Below are positions 14,388 through 22,508 of a stretch of DNA of 30,275 nucleotides, one piece after another (position 1 is the first letter of the stretch; every line of letters starts with the position of its first letter). The stretch spans positions 1 to 30,275 of IMG/VR virus record IMGVR_UViG_3300025764_000013, one strand, 5' to 3'. Source of the stretch: a virus. The notes below the pieces were generated by a model. That model made no database searches, was not told where the DNA came from, and worked only from the letters and a program-made list of their open reading frames with translations. The translations under genes and the position numbers were made by a program.

Positions 14388-17203
14388 TGACCCTCCCCGC
14401 TCCGATCCACGACATCAACCCGGCGGTCCTGCCGGCAGGGCTGCTGGAGTCCCTGCCGTGCGGGGATGTGGTCTTGGTCGCGGTCGCTGGCCCGGACAGT
14501 GCCCCCCATGTCATCACGGACCCGAATGGCCACCAGGTCATCCACCTCGACGCCCAGTACGCATACATGTCGACCATGGAGGGTCAGCCGACCCTCGTCC
14601 AAAACGAGGTCGTCACGGCAGCCGTGTGGGCTGGAACGTGGACGACTGGTAGTTTGTGGAGCCACTCAGGGAATCTGGAGATCCACCAGGAGTGGCGTGA
14701 GGGCCTCGGCACTCTCCTGGTCGCGACGGTCTTTAGTGTCGAACTCGTCACGCCTTTTCCCGACGACGCGGCCGTGCACAGTCTCGTTCTGGTCGCCACG
14801 ACCACCGGGGCCCTCATGGTCCTCGACGGGGTCACGGTCGCCACCGGGGCCGCGCCAGCCGCGCCGGCGACCGGCGCGGCCCCGGTGACACTCCAATCCT
14901 CGGCCAGCGCGGACATCTACCGCATCGCCGTGTGGGAGACGGTGCTCACGGAGACCGAGGCGCAGGGGCTCTCGAGTGATCTGCTGGCCGCTGCGACCAG
15001 CGCCGTGTCGACGCTGACCGCCCTGGGGACGATCACCTGGTCAGGTACAGCCACCCTCGCCGCGCTCCCGGAGATCCCTGAGCTACCGGCGGGGACCCCG
15101 GGCGGTTCAGGAACACCACCGGTGCCACCGGAGCCGCAACTGCCTCCCACCGGGGTCCCGGATCCGGTCCTGCGGCGTGTCTCCGAACTGATGCCAGCCC
15201 CAACCTTGGACGCGCGGGGTTTCCCCGTCGACTGGACACCAACCACGGTCGTCAGCGAGGACTACGCGCGCTTCCAGGTCATCGTCGAAGGCCAGGACAT
15301 CACCTACTGGGACGGCGCACCGCTGCCGATCCCCCAGTGGACCAGGACGGAGCCTTTCGGGTCCGCTGAGGCCACCATCTCGATCCCCCAGCTGACGCCC
15401 TTCCGCGTCCTCCCCGCGTGGTGCGTGCCGGGCGCGAACGTCGACATCCGGCTCGTCAAGATCGCCGGCGGGGTCGTGAGCCTGTTCGCCGGTGTCGTCT
15501 CGACCTTCGGGCACCGCGCCGACGCGGGCGTGTTCACCCTGGAATGCCACGGGATCCTCTTCGTCGACGACCTGCAGCTCCGGCCACCCGCATTCCTGAC
15601 GACCCCCAGGGACATAGGCGAGGTCATCGCTGACGTCCTGACCTCGACCATCTCCCGTCGGCACGACCCGGTGACCCCCGTGGCGACGGGTTGCTTGACC
15701 TCGGTCCTCGGCGGATGGGAACCCCGCGTCACCGGTTACATTCAGCAGCTGCTCGCCACCGCGGTGACGGGCGGCCGGCAGTGGACGGTGAAGTGCCCCG
15801 TCCGCAGCCCTGAGATCGCGTTCAAGGACACCTCGACGATCGGCTGGACGGTCTCCAACGGGCAGCGCGGTATCACCGTGGACCTGGTCCAGGACTACTC
15901 CCAGGCCCCGAACGTCATCTACGGGGAAGGCGTCGGCTCTGATGGTGGCCGGTGGCGGAACACTATGTACCCGAACTGGCGGCCGGATGACACGCCGGCA
16001 TACCCGAACTCCAACCCCAACCAGACCATGACCCTGGGGTCGACCGACGCCAGGACCACGACGGGGTCCGGGGTCTCGGACTGGCAGCGCCGCGTGGGTC
16101 TCCCGGTGACGGGCCGGTTCACCCTGGTGGAACGCGCGAGGGCTTACCAGGTGCAGACCGCGGCCGGGATCCAACGTGACGGCATCGTCGGACCACAAAC
16201 CTGGGCCGCCACTTTCGGCACCGGGTCGAACACGGGCACCCTGGATTGCTTCTATGCTCCCCTCGCGTACTCTCCGCAGGTCATGCCCCGTCTGCTGGGA
16301 CCGGACGGCGCGGACCTCGGAGCCAACCCGGTGTACGACCCGAACGTGCTGCGTGTCGAGGACAAGCTCGACTTCGGTGACGGGGTTGACAAGACGGAGG
16401 GCACCCGGGCGTCCGGGGAGATCCTCGCCCGGGAGATCAACCCCGGGTGGACCGGCACCATCGGCCTGACTCTGGACCCGGAGGAGTGCTCGCGGTTCGA
16501 GGTCCAGGAAGGGTCCAACGCGCGCATCCGGGCTTTCCGAGGCCAGGATCTGACCGTCCACGCCTCCCAGGTCTCCTACGGGGAGTCCACGGTCACGGCG
16601 ACCGTCGACACGAACGCCCGCGACTATCCCACCCTCGCAGCGATCAGGGACCGGGAGAGGAATGCGACCGACCCAGCGAAGGCCAAGGTCAGGCGTCTCA
16701 GCTCGGGGTCGATCACGGAGGCGCGGGCCACGTTCGATGCGGAGTCCCCCGCCGGTCATGTCCCCCGGCACGCGCTGTTCGTCAATCTGTGGACGGTCCT
16801 CCGGATCCCGTTCGGGGCCTACGGGTCGATCGTCCGCAGTGAGCTCACGACCGCCGGCCCTGCGCGCGGTTTCTGTGCGGCGGTGTTCGACCGTCCCATC
16901 ACTGCTGCAGGCATGTTGGCCTTGGTGGGGAACCCGCTGACCGCATCGGACAACCCGTGGCAGTCCGATGCTCTCGACGCCGCCGGCCTGCTCATGTCGT
17001 GGGGGTGGAACGCGCAGCGCTGCGGGTACTACCCGGCGGACTACTCGGATCCGTCGGGTGATGCGCCACCGCCGGTAACGGGACGCATGGTCGACGACGC
17101 ATCCTGGGACTACTCATCCAGCCTGCCGCCGTGGCTCTGGGTGGCGGAAATCTCCGCCGGCTCCTGCTACATCGAGGGCCGGTTCTGGGCCGGTGCGCAA
17201 TGA
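14387..17203 (+). CDS. large tail-tip protein: LamG-like, Gp37-like and peptidoglycan-binding domains
   Basis: ATG at 14387 overlaps the previous stop; GTG at 14384 is possible. The 938-residue protein has a LamG/concanavalin-like domain at about 65-200, ending IYRIAVWETVLTETEAQ. A Pro/Gly-rich linker lies at about 225-260. A tail-base domain at 290-550 resembles the siphovirus ReqiPepy6 Gp37-like family ('YARFQVIVEGQDITYWDG', 'GSAEATISIPQLTPFRVL', 'FTLECHGILFVDDLQL'). A peptidoglycan-binding fold inserted at about 565-610 contains LVERARAYQVQTAAGIQRDG and 'GPQTW'. A further beta-rich region follows. The protein probably forms the baseplate hub and touches the cell wall during adsorption. The LamG-like part could read surface sugars. 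The next gene starts inside its stop (ATGA). Confidence 0.85.
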   Translation: MTLPAPIHDINPAVLPAGLLESLPCGDVVLVAVAGPDSAPHVITDPNGHQVIHLDAQYAYMSTMEGQPTLVQNEVVTAAVWAGTWTTGSLWSHSGNLEIHQEWREGLGTLLVATVFSVELVTPFPDDAAVHSLVLVATTTGALMVLDGVTVATGAAPAAPATGAAPVTLQSSASADIYRIAVWETVLTETEAQGLSSDLLAAATSAVSTLTALGTITWSGTATLAALPEIPELPAGTPGGSGTPPVPPEPQLPPTGVPDPVLRRVSELMPAPTLDARGFPVDWTPTTVVSEDYARFQVIVEGQDITYWDGAPLPIPQWTRTEPFGSAEATISIPQLTPFRVLPAWCVPGANVDIRLVKIAGGVVSLFAGVVSTFGHRADAGVFTLECHGILFVDDLQLRPPAFLTTPRDIGEVIADVLTSTISRRHDPVTPVATGCLTSVLGGWEPRVTGYIQQLLATAVTGGRQWTVKCPVRSPEIAFKDTSTIGWTVSNGQRGITVDLVQDYSQAPNVIYGEGVGSDGGRWRNTMYPNWRPDDTPAYPNSNPNQTMTLGSTDARTTTGSGVSDWQRRVGLPVTGRFTLVERARAYQVQTAAGIQRDGIVGPQTWAATFGTGSNTGTLDCFYAPLAYSPQVMPRLLGPDGADLGANPVYDPNVLRVEDKLDFGDGVDKTEGTRASGEILAREINPGWTGTIGLTLDPEECSRFEVQEGSNARIRAFRGQDLTVHASQVSYGESTVTATVDTNARDYPTLAAIRDRERNATDPAKAKVRRLSSGSITEARATFDAESPAGHVPRHALFVNLWTVLRIPFGAYGSIVRSELTTAGPARGFCAAVFDRPITAAGMLALVGNPLTASDNPWQSDALDAAGLLMSWGWNAQRCGYYPADYSDPSGDAPPPVTGRMVDDASWDYSSSLPPWLWVAEISAGSCYIEGRFWAGAQ

Positions 17204-18168
17204 CCTGGCCGGGCCCGTGGATCCAGCCCGGCAACGTCGAGGGCGTGACGAGCTTTCTGGCCAGGAGTATCCGGGCACAAGCCAATCCCAGTCCGGGGGT
17301 CCCGGAGAGTTACTTCCCTCACCTGACCGCCGAGTACTCGTACCCCATGTGGGACGTCTCGATGCCACGTCAGACCGAGTGGATGCTGGGCGTGCCCGAG
17401 TACAGCCCGTGGTCCTATGACGCGAGCTTCCTGCTCAAACCCTTCCTCACCTACCCGGATTATCGCGAGGAGTGGTGGGCAGTGCAGGCGGCTCCCGTCC
17501 TTGGGTCGTTCGCGTTGTTCGATGAGCAATACATGGTCCCTGATCCTGCCCCTGACGGGGTCATCGGTCACGAGAGGGAGAACAACTACCCCACCCTGCT
17601 GACGCGCACCGCCCGGATCGGTATCCGCTGCCAGGGTGACGCGCCGTTCACCGCTCGGGTCCGTACTGCCAGTCCTCCTGATCTGACCATCGATGGACCT
17701 CACAGGGAGGGTTCAGGTCATGAGGACTGGTGGTACGGGGCACCCGGCACCGGGTGGACGACCACGTCGGACGTGCAAGCCTCCCAGCAGGTGTTCTGGC
17801 CGAGTGTCGTCCACGAGTCGGATGGCAACTCCGTGGCGACCCTTGAGATCGGCATGGACATCACCGCAGAGTGGGTGGCGTTCGTCCCGAGCTTTGACTG
17901 GTTTGACGACTCCATAACTCCGTCCATTCCGAGCGGTTGGGCAGCCAACGTTCCCATCCGACTGGTTGAGTTGCCCACCATCTCCGTCTTGACGACCTAC
18001 CGGCCCTCGCGGTACCGGTGGATCTACGACCACCCCCTAGCCGGCGGCATGTACAACTTGCGCCAGAGGCAGTCCGCGGGCGCCTCGAATGGTTGGCCTC
18101 TCCGTCAACGCCAGAACGGCGGACATTCCGGCGCCTGGCCGTTGCGCCAACGCCAGCGCGGCGTGTGA
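17200..18168 (+). CDS. minor tail protein with C-terminal LRQRQ repeats
   Basis: ATG at 17200 overlaps the previous stop; the reading from 17131 is an internal shadow. The 322-residue product is rich in Trp, Pro and Tyr with PHLTAEYSYPMWDVSMP near residue 43, a beta-rich centre, and 'STATLEIGMDITAEWVAF'-like strands. The C-terminus carries three LRQRQ units spaced exactly 14 residues, the last two in the context W-PLRQRQ. Such (W)PLRQRQ tails occur in many actinophage tail-tip proteins. The main domain is of unknown fold. It lies directly before the lysis genes, as receptor-binding or tail-tip proteins often do. Confidence 0.75.
   Translation: MTWPGPWIQPGNVEGVTSFLARSIRAQANPSPGVPESYFPHLTAEYSYPMWDVSMPRQTEWMLGVPEYSPWSYDASFLLKPFLTYPDYREEWWAVQAAPVLGSFALFDEQYMVPDPAPDGVIGHERENNYPTLLTRTARIGIRCQGDAPFTARVRTASPPDLTIDGPHREGSGHEDWWYGAPGTGWTTTSDVQASQQVFWPSVVHESDGNSVATLEIGMDITAEWVAFVPSFDWFDDSITPSIPSGWAANVPIRLVELPTISVLTTYRPSRYRWIYDHPLAGGMYNLRQRQSAGASNGWPLRQRQNGGHSGAWPLRQRQRGV
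18058..18165 (+). repeat. LRQRQ-coding repeat, three copies
   Basis: Copies of the five-residue LRQRQ unit begin at 18058, 18100 and 18142, an exact 42-base period. Codons differ between copies (CGCCAGAGGCAG, CGTCAACGCCAG, CGCCAACGCCAG), so the protein motif is conserved more than the DNA. The motif is basic and lies at the extreme C-terminus. Confidence 0.85.
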
Positions 18169-18287
18169 CACCCCCCCGCGCACCCTGGAAGAGCAGGCCC
18201 AGCGCCTGCACCCGCCGGAGCGAAGGGCGCCTCACCGTGACCAACCGTATACACCACGCGCATACGCGGCGGGACCTGGTGCCGTGA
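18165..18287 (+). CDS. possible 40-residue basic peptide between tail and lysis genes
   Basis: GTG at 18165 overlaps the tail gene stop (GTGA), and the TGA at 18285-18287 overlaps the GTG of the next gene at 18284. This double overlap is the arrangement used throughout this genome. The product is Arg/Pro/Thr-rich (TPPRAPWKSRPSACTRRS) with no recognisable domain, and its third-position GC is mixed. It may be a coupling cistron rather than a functional protein. The alternative is that 18169-18283 is just a spacer. Confidence 0.3.
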   Translation: MTPPRAPWKSRPSACTRRSEGRLTVTNRIHHAHTRRDLVP

Positions 18288-18628
18288 CCGCCGAGACACT
18301 ACAGGGCGCCTACGACCGGGGCCTCCTGGATGGCAAGATCGTCACCCGCCTCGACCATCACGACGATCGCCTCGCGGCGTCCGACCGGCTGCTCGCACGA
18401 ACCATTGACATCACCGCGACCCTGACCTCGACCGTGCAGACACTCACCGAGGCCCGCGTCACCGACGCCGCCACCCGTCTCGCCACAGCCCAGGCGGTCA
18501 AGGAAGCAAAAGACCTGACGGAGTCCCAGTCCCACGAGGGCTGGTCCCCCGTGGCGAAACTGGCGACCGCCGTCGGAATCCTGGCGGTCATCTGGGCCAT
18601 CCTCTCGTCCCTGCCCTTCTCCATATGA
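18284..18628 (+). CDS. XhlA-like membrane protein of the lysis module
   Basis: GTG at 18284 gives 114 residues. In-frame sequence upstream (to 18089) lies inside the tail gene and has no start after it. The N-terminal part (TAETLQGAYDRGLLDGKIVT) is followed by a helical heptad-like region (residues about 20-85) with many Ala/Thr/Leu. One C-terminal membrane helix (about 88-112, LATAVGILAVIWAILSSLPF) ends the protein. A soluble coiled coil plus one C-terminal membrane helix is the layout of XhlA-type haemolysin/holin partners. It lies just upstream of the endolysin, so it probably helps lysis or its timing. Confidence 0.65.
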   Translation: MTAETLQGAYDRGLLDGKIVTRLDHHDDRLAASDRLLARTIDITATLTSTVQTLTEARVTDAATRLATAQAVKEAKDLTESQSHEGWSPVAKLATAVGILAVIWAILSSLPFSI

Positions 18629-18644
18629 CCGGAGGCTGATCCCC

Positions 18645-19829
18645 GTGGCACGTTTCCCCGGCGCGACCTGGCGCCCGCTCGATCCGCAGTTCCTCCCGGG
18701 CCGGCGCTTGACGGTGCACAACCGCGTGAACCTGCACGTCACCGCGGGTACCGGTTCCCCGTTCGGGACGTTCAGTCGACCCGGTGCGGCGTCATCGCAC
18801 TTCTATGTCGCAAAGGACGGGTCGGTCGAACAGTTCGTCGACACCGACTTCCAGGCTGAGGGTGACTTCGACGGCAACGACGCGACGGTCTCGATCGAGA
18901 CCGAGGGCGCCGCTCCTGGCGTCGACGCGAACGCGGAGCCGTGGACCGATGCGCAGCTCGCGGCCCTCGCCCGGCTGTTCGCGTGGGTCGTCTCGACGCA
19001 CGGGGTCCGCGTGCAGCTTGCGTCCGACTCGAAGATCGGCGACTCGTCCAAGGGCCTGTCGTGGCATCGGCTTGGCATCGACGGGAACTTCCCCGCCCTG
19101 CCTGACCAGCACGCCGGGCGTCTTCAGCGCGGTGGCGGGATGCACTACTCGACCTCGCGCGGCAAGCTCTGCCCGGGCAACGCGAAGATCGACCAGATCC
19201 CCGGCATCCTCGCGGCCACTGGCGGCACGATCCTCGCCGGCTCCCACGCGGGTGCGCCCGTCCCGGTACCTGCACCAGCTCCCGCACCGGCGCCCGTGGC
19301 TGGCACGAACTTCGGCTACTCTGCGGCCCAGATCGCGGAGGCGCAGACGCTCCTCAACCAGGCTATCGGCGCTGGGCTTGCCACAGACGGCATCCTCGGA
19401 CCGCTCACCAAGGCTGCGACCGTCACATTCCAGTCTTCGCACGGCCTGACGGCAGATGGCATCCCAGGCCCGCTCACCGTGGCCGCTCTCCATGCCGCCC
19501 TGACACCAGCTCCCGCACCGGCCGGTCCGGTCGTCATCGCTCCCGGAGTCCCCGCCCCACCGTTCCCGCTTCCCGTGGGCAGTTACTTCGGCCCGAAGTC
19601 CGGGCCCGTCGCGTCGGTCTCCGGCTTCTACTCCCACCGCGAGGACCTGCGGCGCTGGCAGCAGCGTATGCACGACCGCGGCTGGGTCATCAACCCCGAC
19701 GGCCTGTACGGCAACGAGACTGCCGGCGTCGCACACGACTTCCAGGTCGAGAAGGGCCTCCGCGTCGACAGCCTCATCGGCCCGATCACCTGGGCCGCCG
19801 CATGGACCGAACCCATCACCCGCAACTGA
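18645..19829 (+). CDS. endolysin: N-acetylmuramoyl-L-alanine amidase with two peptidoglycan-binding domains
   Basis: GTG at 18645 has GGAGG about 10 bases upstream. The 394-residue protein has an Amidase_2/PGRP-type domain at 1-190. H31 (NLHVTAG), H141 (LSWHRLGID) and C176 (KLCPG) are the expected zinc ligands (as in T7 lysozyme His/His/Cys). A PAPAPAPAP linker begins near 204. PG_binding_1-type repeats lie at about 224-286 (DGILGPLT, DGIPGPLT) and 332-391 (RRWQQRMHDRG, DGLYGNETAG). It cuts the amide bond between muramic acid and the stem peptide at the end of infection. It has no signal peptide, so release depends on the holin encoded next. Confidence 0.9.
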   Translation: MARFPGATWRPLDPQFLPGRRLTVHNRVNLHVTAGTGSPFGTFSRPGAASSHFYVAKDGSVEQFVDTDFQAEGDFDGNDATVSIETEGAAPGVDANAEPWTDAQLAALARLFAWVVSTHGVRVQLASDSKIGDSSKGLSWHRLGIDGNFPALPDQHAGRLQRGGGMHYSTSRGKLCPGNAKIDQIPGILAATGGTILAGSHAGAPVPVPAPAPAPAPVAGTNFGYSAAQIAEAQTLLNQAIGAGLATDGILGPLTKAATVTFQSSHGLTADGIPGPLTVAALHAALTPAPAPAGPVVIAPGVPAPPFPLPVGSYFGPKSGPVASVSGFYSHREDLRRWQQRMHDRGWVINPDGLYGNETAGVAHDFQVEKGLRVDSLIGPITWAAAWTEPITRN

Positions 19830-19842
19830 ACGGAGCCCCACC

Positions 19843-20202
19843 ATGTCCCCTTTGACTGACATCCTTCCCGCGCAAGTGCGCCGCATCCTCTATGCGGTGT
19901 ATGCCCTCGTCGGCCTCTGTTTCGGTGCGATCCAGATCGGCTTCTCGGCCGGCTCGCTCTACCAGCCTGTGTGGCTGATCGTCGCCTGGGCGGTGTTCGG
20001 CTTCGTCGGCACGGGCCTCGGCCTGACCGCTGCGTCGAACATCACGTCCCTGTCGAGCGTCGTCGAGACCGTCACACCGGATGGGACCCACATCGCCGGT
20101 CCGGCGTCACCCCTGCCCACCGGCAGCATCCTCCCGACACCCGAGCCGCCCATCATCACCAGGGGCAGCTCGAACGTTGGGCCGCTAGCCCCGACCGACT
20201 GA
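19843..20202 (+). CDS. holin
   Basis: ATG at 19843 has GGAG 10 bases upstream. The 119-residue product has two predicted membrane helices (about 15-36, RILYAVYALVGLCFGAIQIG; and 41-64, PVWLIVAWAVFGFVGTGLGL). A Pro/Ser/Thr-rich cytoplasmic tail of about 50 residues follows. Size, helix pair and position right after the endolysin match actinophage holins of the small two-helix class. It would form membrane lesions that release the signal-less amidase. The stop is 3 bases before the next possible start. Confidence 0.8.
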   Translation: MSPLTDILPAQVRRILYAVYALVGLCFGAIQIGFSAGSLYQPVWLIVAWAVFGFVGTGLGLTAASNITSLSSVVETVTPDGTHIAGPASPLPTGSILPTPEPPIITRGSSNVGPLAPTD

Positions 20203-20205
20203 CCC

Positions 20206-20328
20206 ATGCCCGCCACCGTGCCCGACGTCGAAGACGAAGGCGACGACGACACGGCGACGGCAACCGACCGCCCCCCCGCGGCCCCGACCGTGCCCTGCCT
20301 CTTCCCCTGCCCGTTCTTCCACGTCTGA
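20206..20328 (+). CDS. possible 40-residue acidic protein
   Basis: ATG at 20206 opens a 40-codon frame ending in TGA at 20328. The product is acidic in the first half (PATVPDVEDEGDDDTATATD) and ends with CLFPCPFFHV. No Shine-Dalgarno sequence is visible, but it begins 3 bases after the holin stop and could use coupling. The acidic N-terminal codons are GC-rich at position 3 like real genes here. Function unknown. Confidence 0.35.
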   Translation: MPATVPDVEDEGDDDTATATDRPPAAPTVPCLFPCPFFHV

Positions 20329-20345
20329 CCTGGGAGTAAACGCTC

Positions 20346-20576
20346 ATGGATCTGCTCGACGCCATCACCGCGGAACTCAGGTTGACCAGTACGAAGTGTC
20401 AGATCGCCGCGGCGCTGGGCACACTCACGGATGCTCGGGGTGAGGACCTGCGGACAGCTCTCGCGGATCCGCACTACTCTGCCTCCGCGATCTCGAGGGG
20501 GTTACTGCAGTTCGGGGTGAAGATCCGCCCCGCCGTGATCCAGCATCACCGCCGCAAGGACTGCCGCTGTGGGTGA
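20346..20576 (+). CDS. small helix-turn-helix-like basic protein with C-terminal CRCG
   Basis: ATG at 20346 follows GGGAG. The 76-residue product is a helical protein: LLDAITAELRLTS, 'KCQIAAALGTL', 'DLRTALADPHYSASAISRGLL', then 'FGVKIRPAVIQHHRRKDCRCG'. The pattern 'A-xL-x-DP-xxSAxAIxRxLxxxGxxxxxxxxxxHRRxxCxC' is common in small actinophage proteins and suggests a DNA-binding helix-turn-helix with a final HRR...CxC. The function is not established. It overlaps the phosphoesterase start by 8 bases. Confidence 0.7.
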   Translation: MDLLDAITAELRLTSTKCQIAAALGTLTDARGEDLRTALADPHYSASAISRGLLQFGVKIRPAVIQHHRRKDCRCG

Positions 20577-21789
20577 ACTACTCGATCACATCCAAGCGGC
20601 CGCCACGGCGTCCCCCATCCGGCAGGACTACCGGCGCCCACCGACCGGGTTCGAACCCGGGGTCCGGTACACCCCGGACGGGGACGTGGACGAGGTCACG
20701 CTTGCGCTGACCGAGATCCCACCAGACGAGCAGGCGTGGCGGGCGGAGATCACCCGCGTCACGGCCTTGACCATCCCGGAGGGGCGCCGAGTGCAGCTCA
20801 ACGACGTCCGCTACTGGGGTGACCCGCACCAGCCGATGGTGTACGTGCGGTTCGCGATCGTTGATCGCGCATCATGCACGGACCCGCTGGACATCGCCGC
20901 GCTCGTTCAGGTCGCACGGTCGAACCGGCCACCCCGCGCCGCGAGGCACAAGCGTCACCTCGAGGGTCTCCGCGTGGTGGTTGCTTCGGACTCGCAGATC
21001 GGGAAGTCGGCATCCGGGGGCGGCACCCCCGCACTGTTGGCACGGGTGGAGAACATGCTGGGCCAGCTCGACGCCCTCATGGTGGAGCAACCCGCCGAGG
21101 AGGCCATCACGGTTGACCCCGGGGATCTCATCGAGGGCTTCGAGAACGTGCCGGCGCAACAGCACACGAACGACTTGTCGCACCCGGACCAGCTGATGGT
21201 CGCCCGCGCGCTCCTGACGGAGATCGTCACGACCGTGGCCGCACGACACGCGATCAACCGCGTCATCACCGTCCCGTCGAACCACGCACAGTGGCGGCGA
21301 GGGAAGGACCTCATCGGGAAACCCGGCGACGACTACGGGATCGACACGCACCGGGCTGTCGCGGAGGCGCTGGCCCGGGACCGCCGGTTCAGGGATGTCG
21401 CGTTCATCATCCCGGACGTGTGGCGCGAGTCCCTGGCGGTCCAGGCACGCGGCGCCGTCCTCGGGGTCGTTCACGGACACCGGGCGCGCCCGGGGAAGGC
21501 ATGGGACTGGTGGAAGGGGCAGATCGCCGGCGACTTGCCTGTGGCCGCTGCGAACCTCCTGATCAGCGGCCACTTCCATTCATGGCTGACCGAGCCGCAC
21601 GGGTCACTGAACGGCCGACCGCGCTGGTTCTTCCAGGCCGACACGCTCGACAACGGCAGCGACTGGTGGGCGAACATCGAAGGCGACCAGTCCGAGCCGT
21701 CGTTGATGACGTTCACGATCGACGACGACGGCCGGTGGCACAACCTCATGCGGATCACACAGGCCACCGTCGCGGAGGCGCCGGCGTGA
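20569..21789 (+). CDS. calcineurin-like metallophosphoesterase
   Basis: GTG at 20569 overlaps the preceding gene. The 406-residue protein has about 125 residues of unknown type. A phosphoesterase domain with variant motifs follows: D141-x-Q143 (SDSQIG; usually D-x-H), G-D186 (PGDLIEG), N238-H239 (SNHAQW; usually GNHD), H302-x-H304 (VHGHR) and G-H335-F-H337 (SGHFH). Most metal ligands remain, so it is probably an active metal-dependent phosphodiesterase or nuclease. The substrate is not known. Related proteins with the (D)xQIG variant are widespread in actinophages. It is relatively far from the SbcC-like ATPase at 27752, so an SbcD-type partnership is only a possibility. Confidence 0.75.
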   Translation: MGELLDHIQAAATASPIRQDYRRPPTGFEPGVRYTPDGDVDEVTLALTEIPPDEQAWRAEITRVTALTIPEGRRVQLNDVRYWGDPHQPMVYVRFAIVDRASCTDPLDIAALVQVARSNRPPRAARHKRHLEGLRVVVASDSQIGKSASGGGTPALLARVENMLGQLDALMVEQPAEEAITVDPGDLIEGFENVPAQQHTNDLSHPDQLMVARALLTEIVTTVAARHAINRVITVPSNHAQWRRGKDLIGKPGDDYGIDTHRAVAEALARDRRFRDVAFIIPDVWRESLAVQARGAVLGVVHGHRARPGKAWDWWKGQIAGDLPVAAANLLISGHFHSWLTEPHGSLNGRPRWFFQADTLDNGSDWWANIEGDQSEPSLMTFTIDDDGRWHNLMRITQATVAEAPA

Positions 21790-22508
21790 GGGTCTACGTC
21801 GGGGGACCCATGCGGTCGCGGCCGCAGTTCAACTTCCCAGCGTTCTACGCCGCGCAGCGCACGCTCGAGCAGATGGGGCACGTGGTGTTCAACCCGGCCG
21901 AGCGGGATGCGTCCATCGGGTTCGACCCCGCCACGATGACCGGTGACGAGGACCTGGCCGCCCTGGGGTTCGCCCTCCGTGATGCCCTGGCCGCCGACAT
22001 GGACTGGATCGCCCGCGAGGCCGATGCCGTCTGTGTCCTCCCCGGGTGGGAGACGTCGAAGGGTGCAACCGCCGAGGTCGCCCTAGCGCGGGCGCTCGGC
22101 ATCCCGGTCGGCCCGATCGAGGTGTTCGACGCCGCCGGATGCTGGCCAGAGACGCCCGGCGAGGTGCGGGTCACCGACCCTGTGACCGGCGGGCAGAAGG
22201 GGTCGAAGGAACAGAGATTCGACCTTGTGCCGATCGGACCACTCACCCAGCTCGCCACGCTCTACGGCCGCGGCGGGCGCAAGTACGCCGACCGCAACTG
22301 GGAACGCGGCTACGACTGGTCTCTCTCCTATGCGGCGCTGATGCGGCACCTGACTCAGTGGTGGGGTGGCGAGGACCTTGACCCGGAGATGGGTCTGTCC
22401 CACATGACCTCGGTGGCGTGGCACGCGTTCGCCCTGGCCGAGTTCGAGGTGGAGCACCCCGAGAAGGATGATCGGCCTGGCCATGCCTGCGCGGAGATGA
22501 ACTCGTGA
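21786..22508 (+). CDS. DUF4406 / dATP-dGTP diphosphohydrolase fusion
   Basis: GTG at 21786 overlaps the phosphoesterase stop as GTGA; longer readings from 21291 are shadows. Residues 1-105 (RVYVGGPMRS, 'VVFNPAERD', 'DADAVCVLPGWETSKGATAEVALA'-type pattern) match DUF4406, related to nucleoside 2-deoxyribosyltransferases. Residues 138-232 (KGSKEQRFDLVPIGPLTQLA, 'GGRKYADRNWERGYDWSLSYAALMRHL', 'HMTSVAWHAFAL') match the dATP/dGTP diphosphohydrolase N-terminal family (DUF5664), all-alpha and MazG-like. Together they suggest an enzyme that alters the phage deoxynucleotide pool. No purZ-like gene is seen here, so a role in modified bases is not shown. Confidence 0.8.
   Translation: MRVYVGGPMRSRPQFNFPAFYAAQRTLEQMGHVVFNPAERDASIGFDPATMTGDEDLAALGFALRDALAADMDWIAREADAVCVLPGWETSKGATAEVALARALGIPVGPIEVFDAAGCWPETPGEVRVTDPVTGGQKGSKEQRFDLVPIGPLTQLATLYGRGGRKYADRNWERGYDWSLSYAALMRHLTQWWGGEDLDPEMGLSHMTSVAWHAFALAEFEVEHPEKDDRPGHACAEMNS

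Noticed and set aside
15107-16771. Minus-strand ORF of 554 codons
   Set aside because: It is antisense to the large tail-tip gene; GC-rich coding DNA often leaves the opposite frame open, and the product has no family features.
20640-20665. GGGTTCGAACCC-like stretch resembling a tRNA T-loop
   Set aside because: It lies in-frame inside the phosphoesterase gene and no cloverleaf can be drawn around it.
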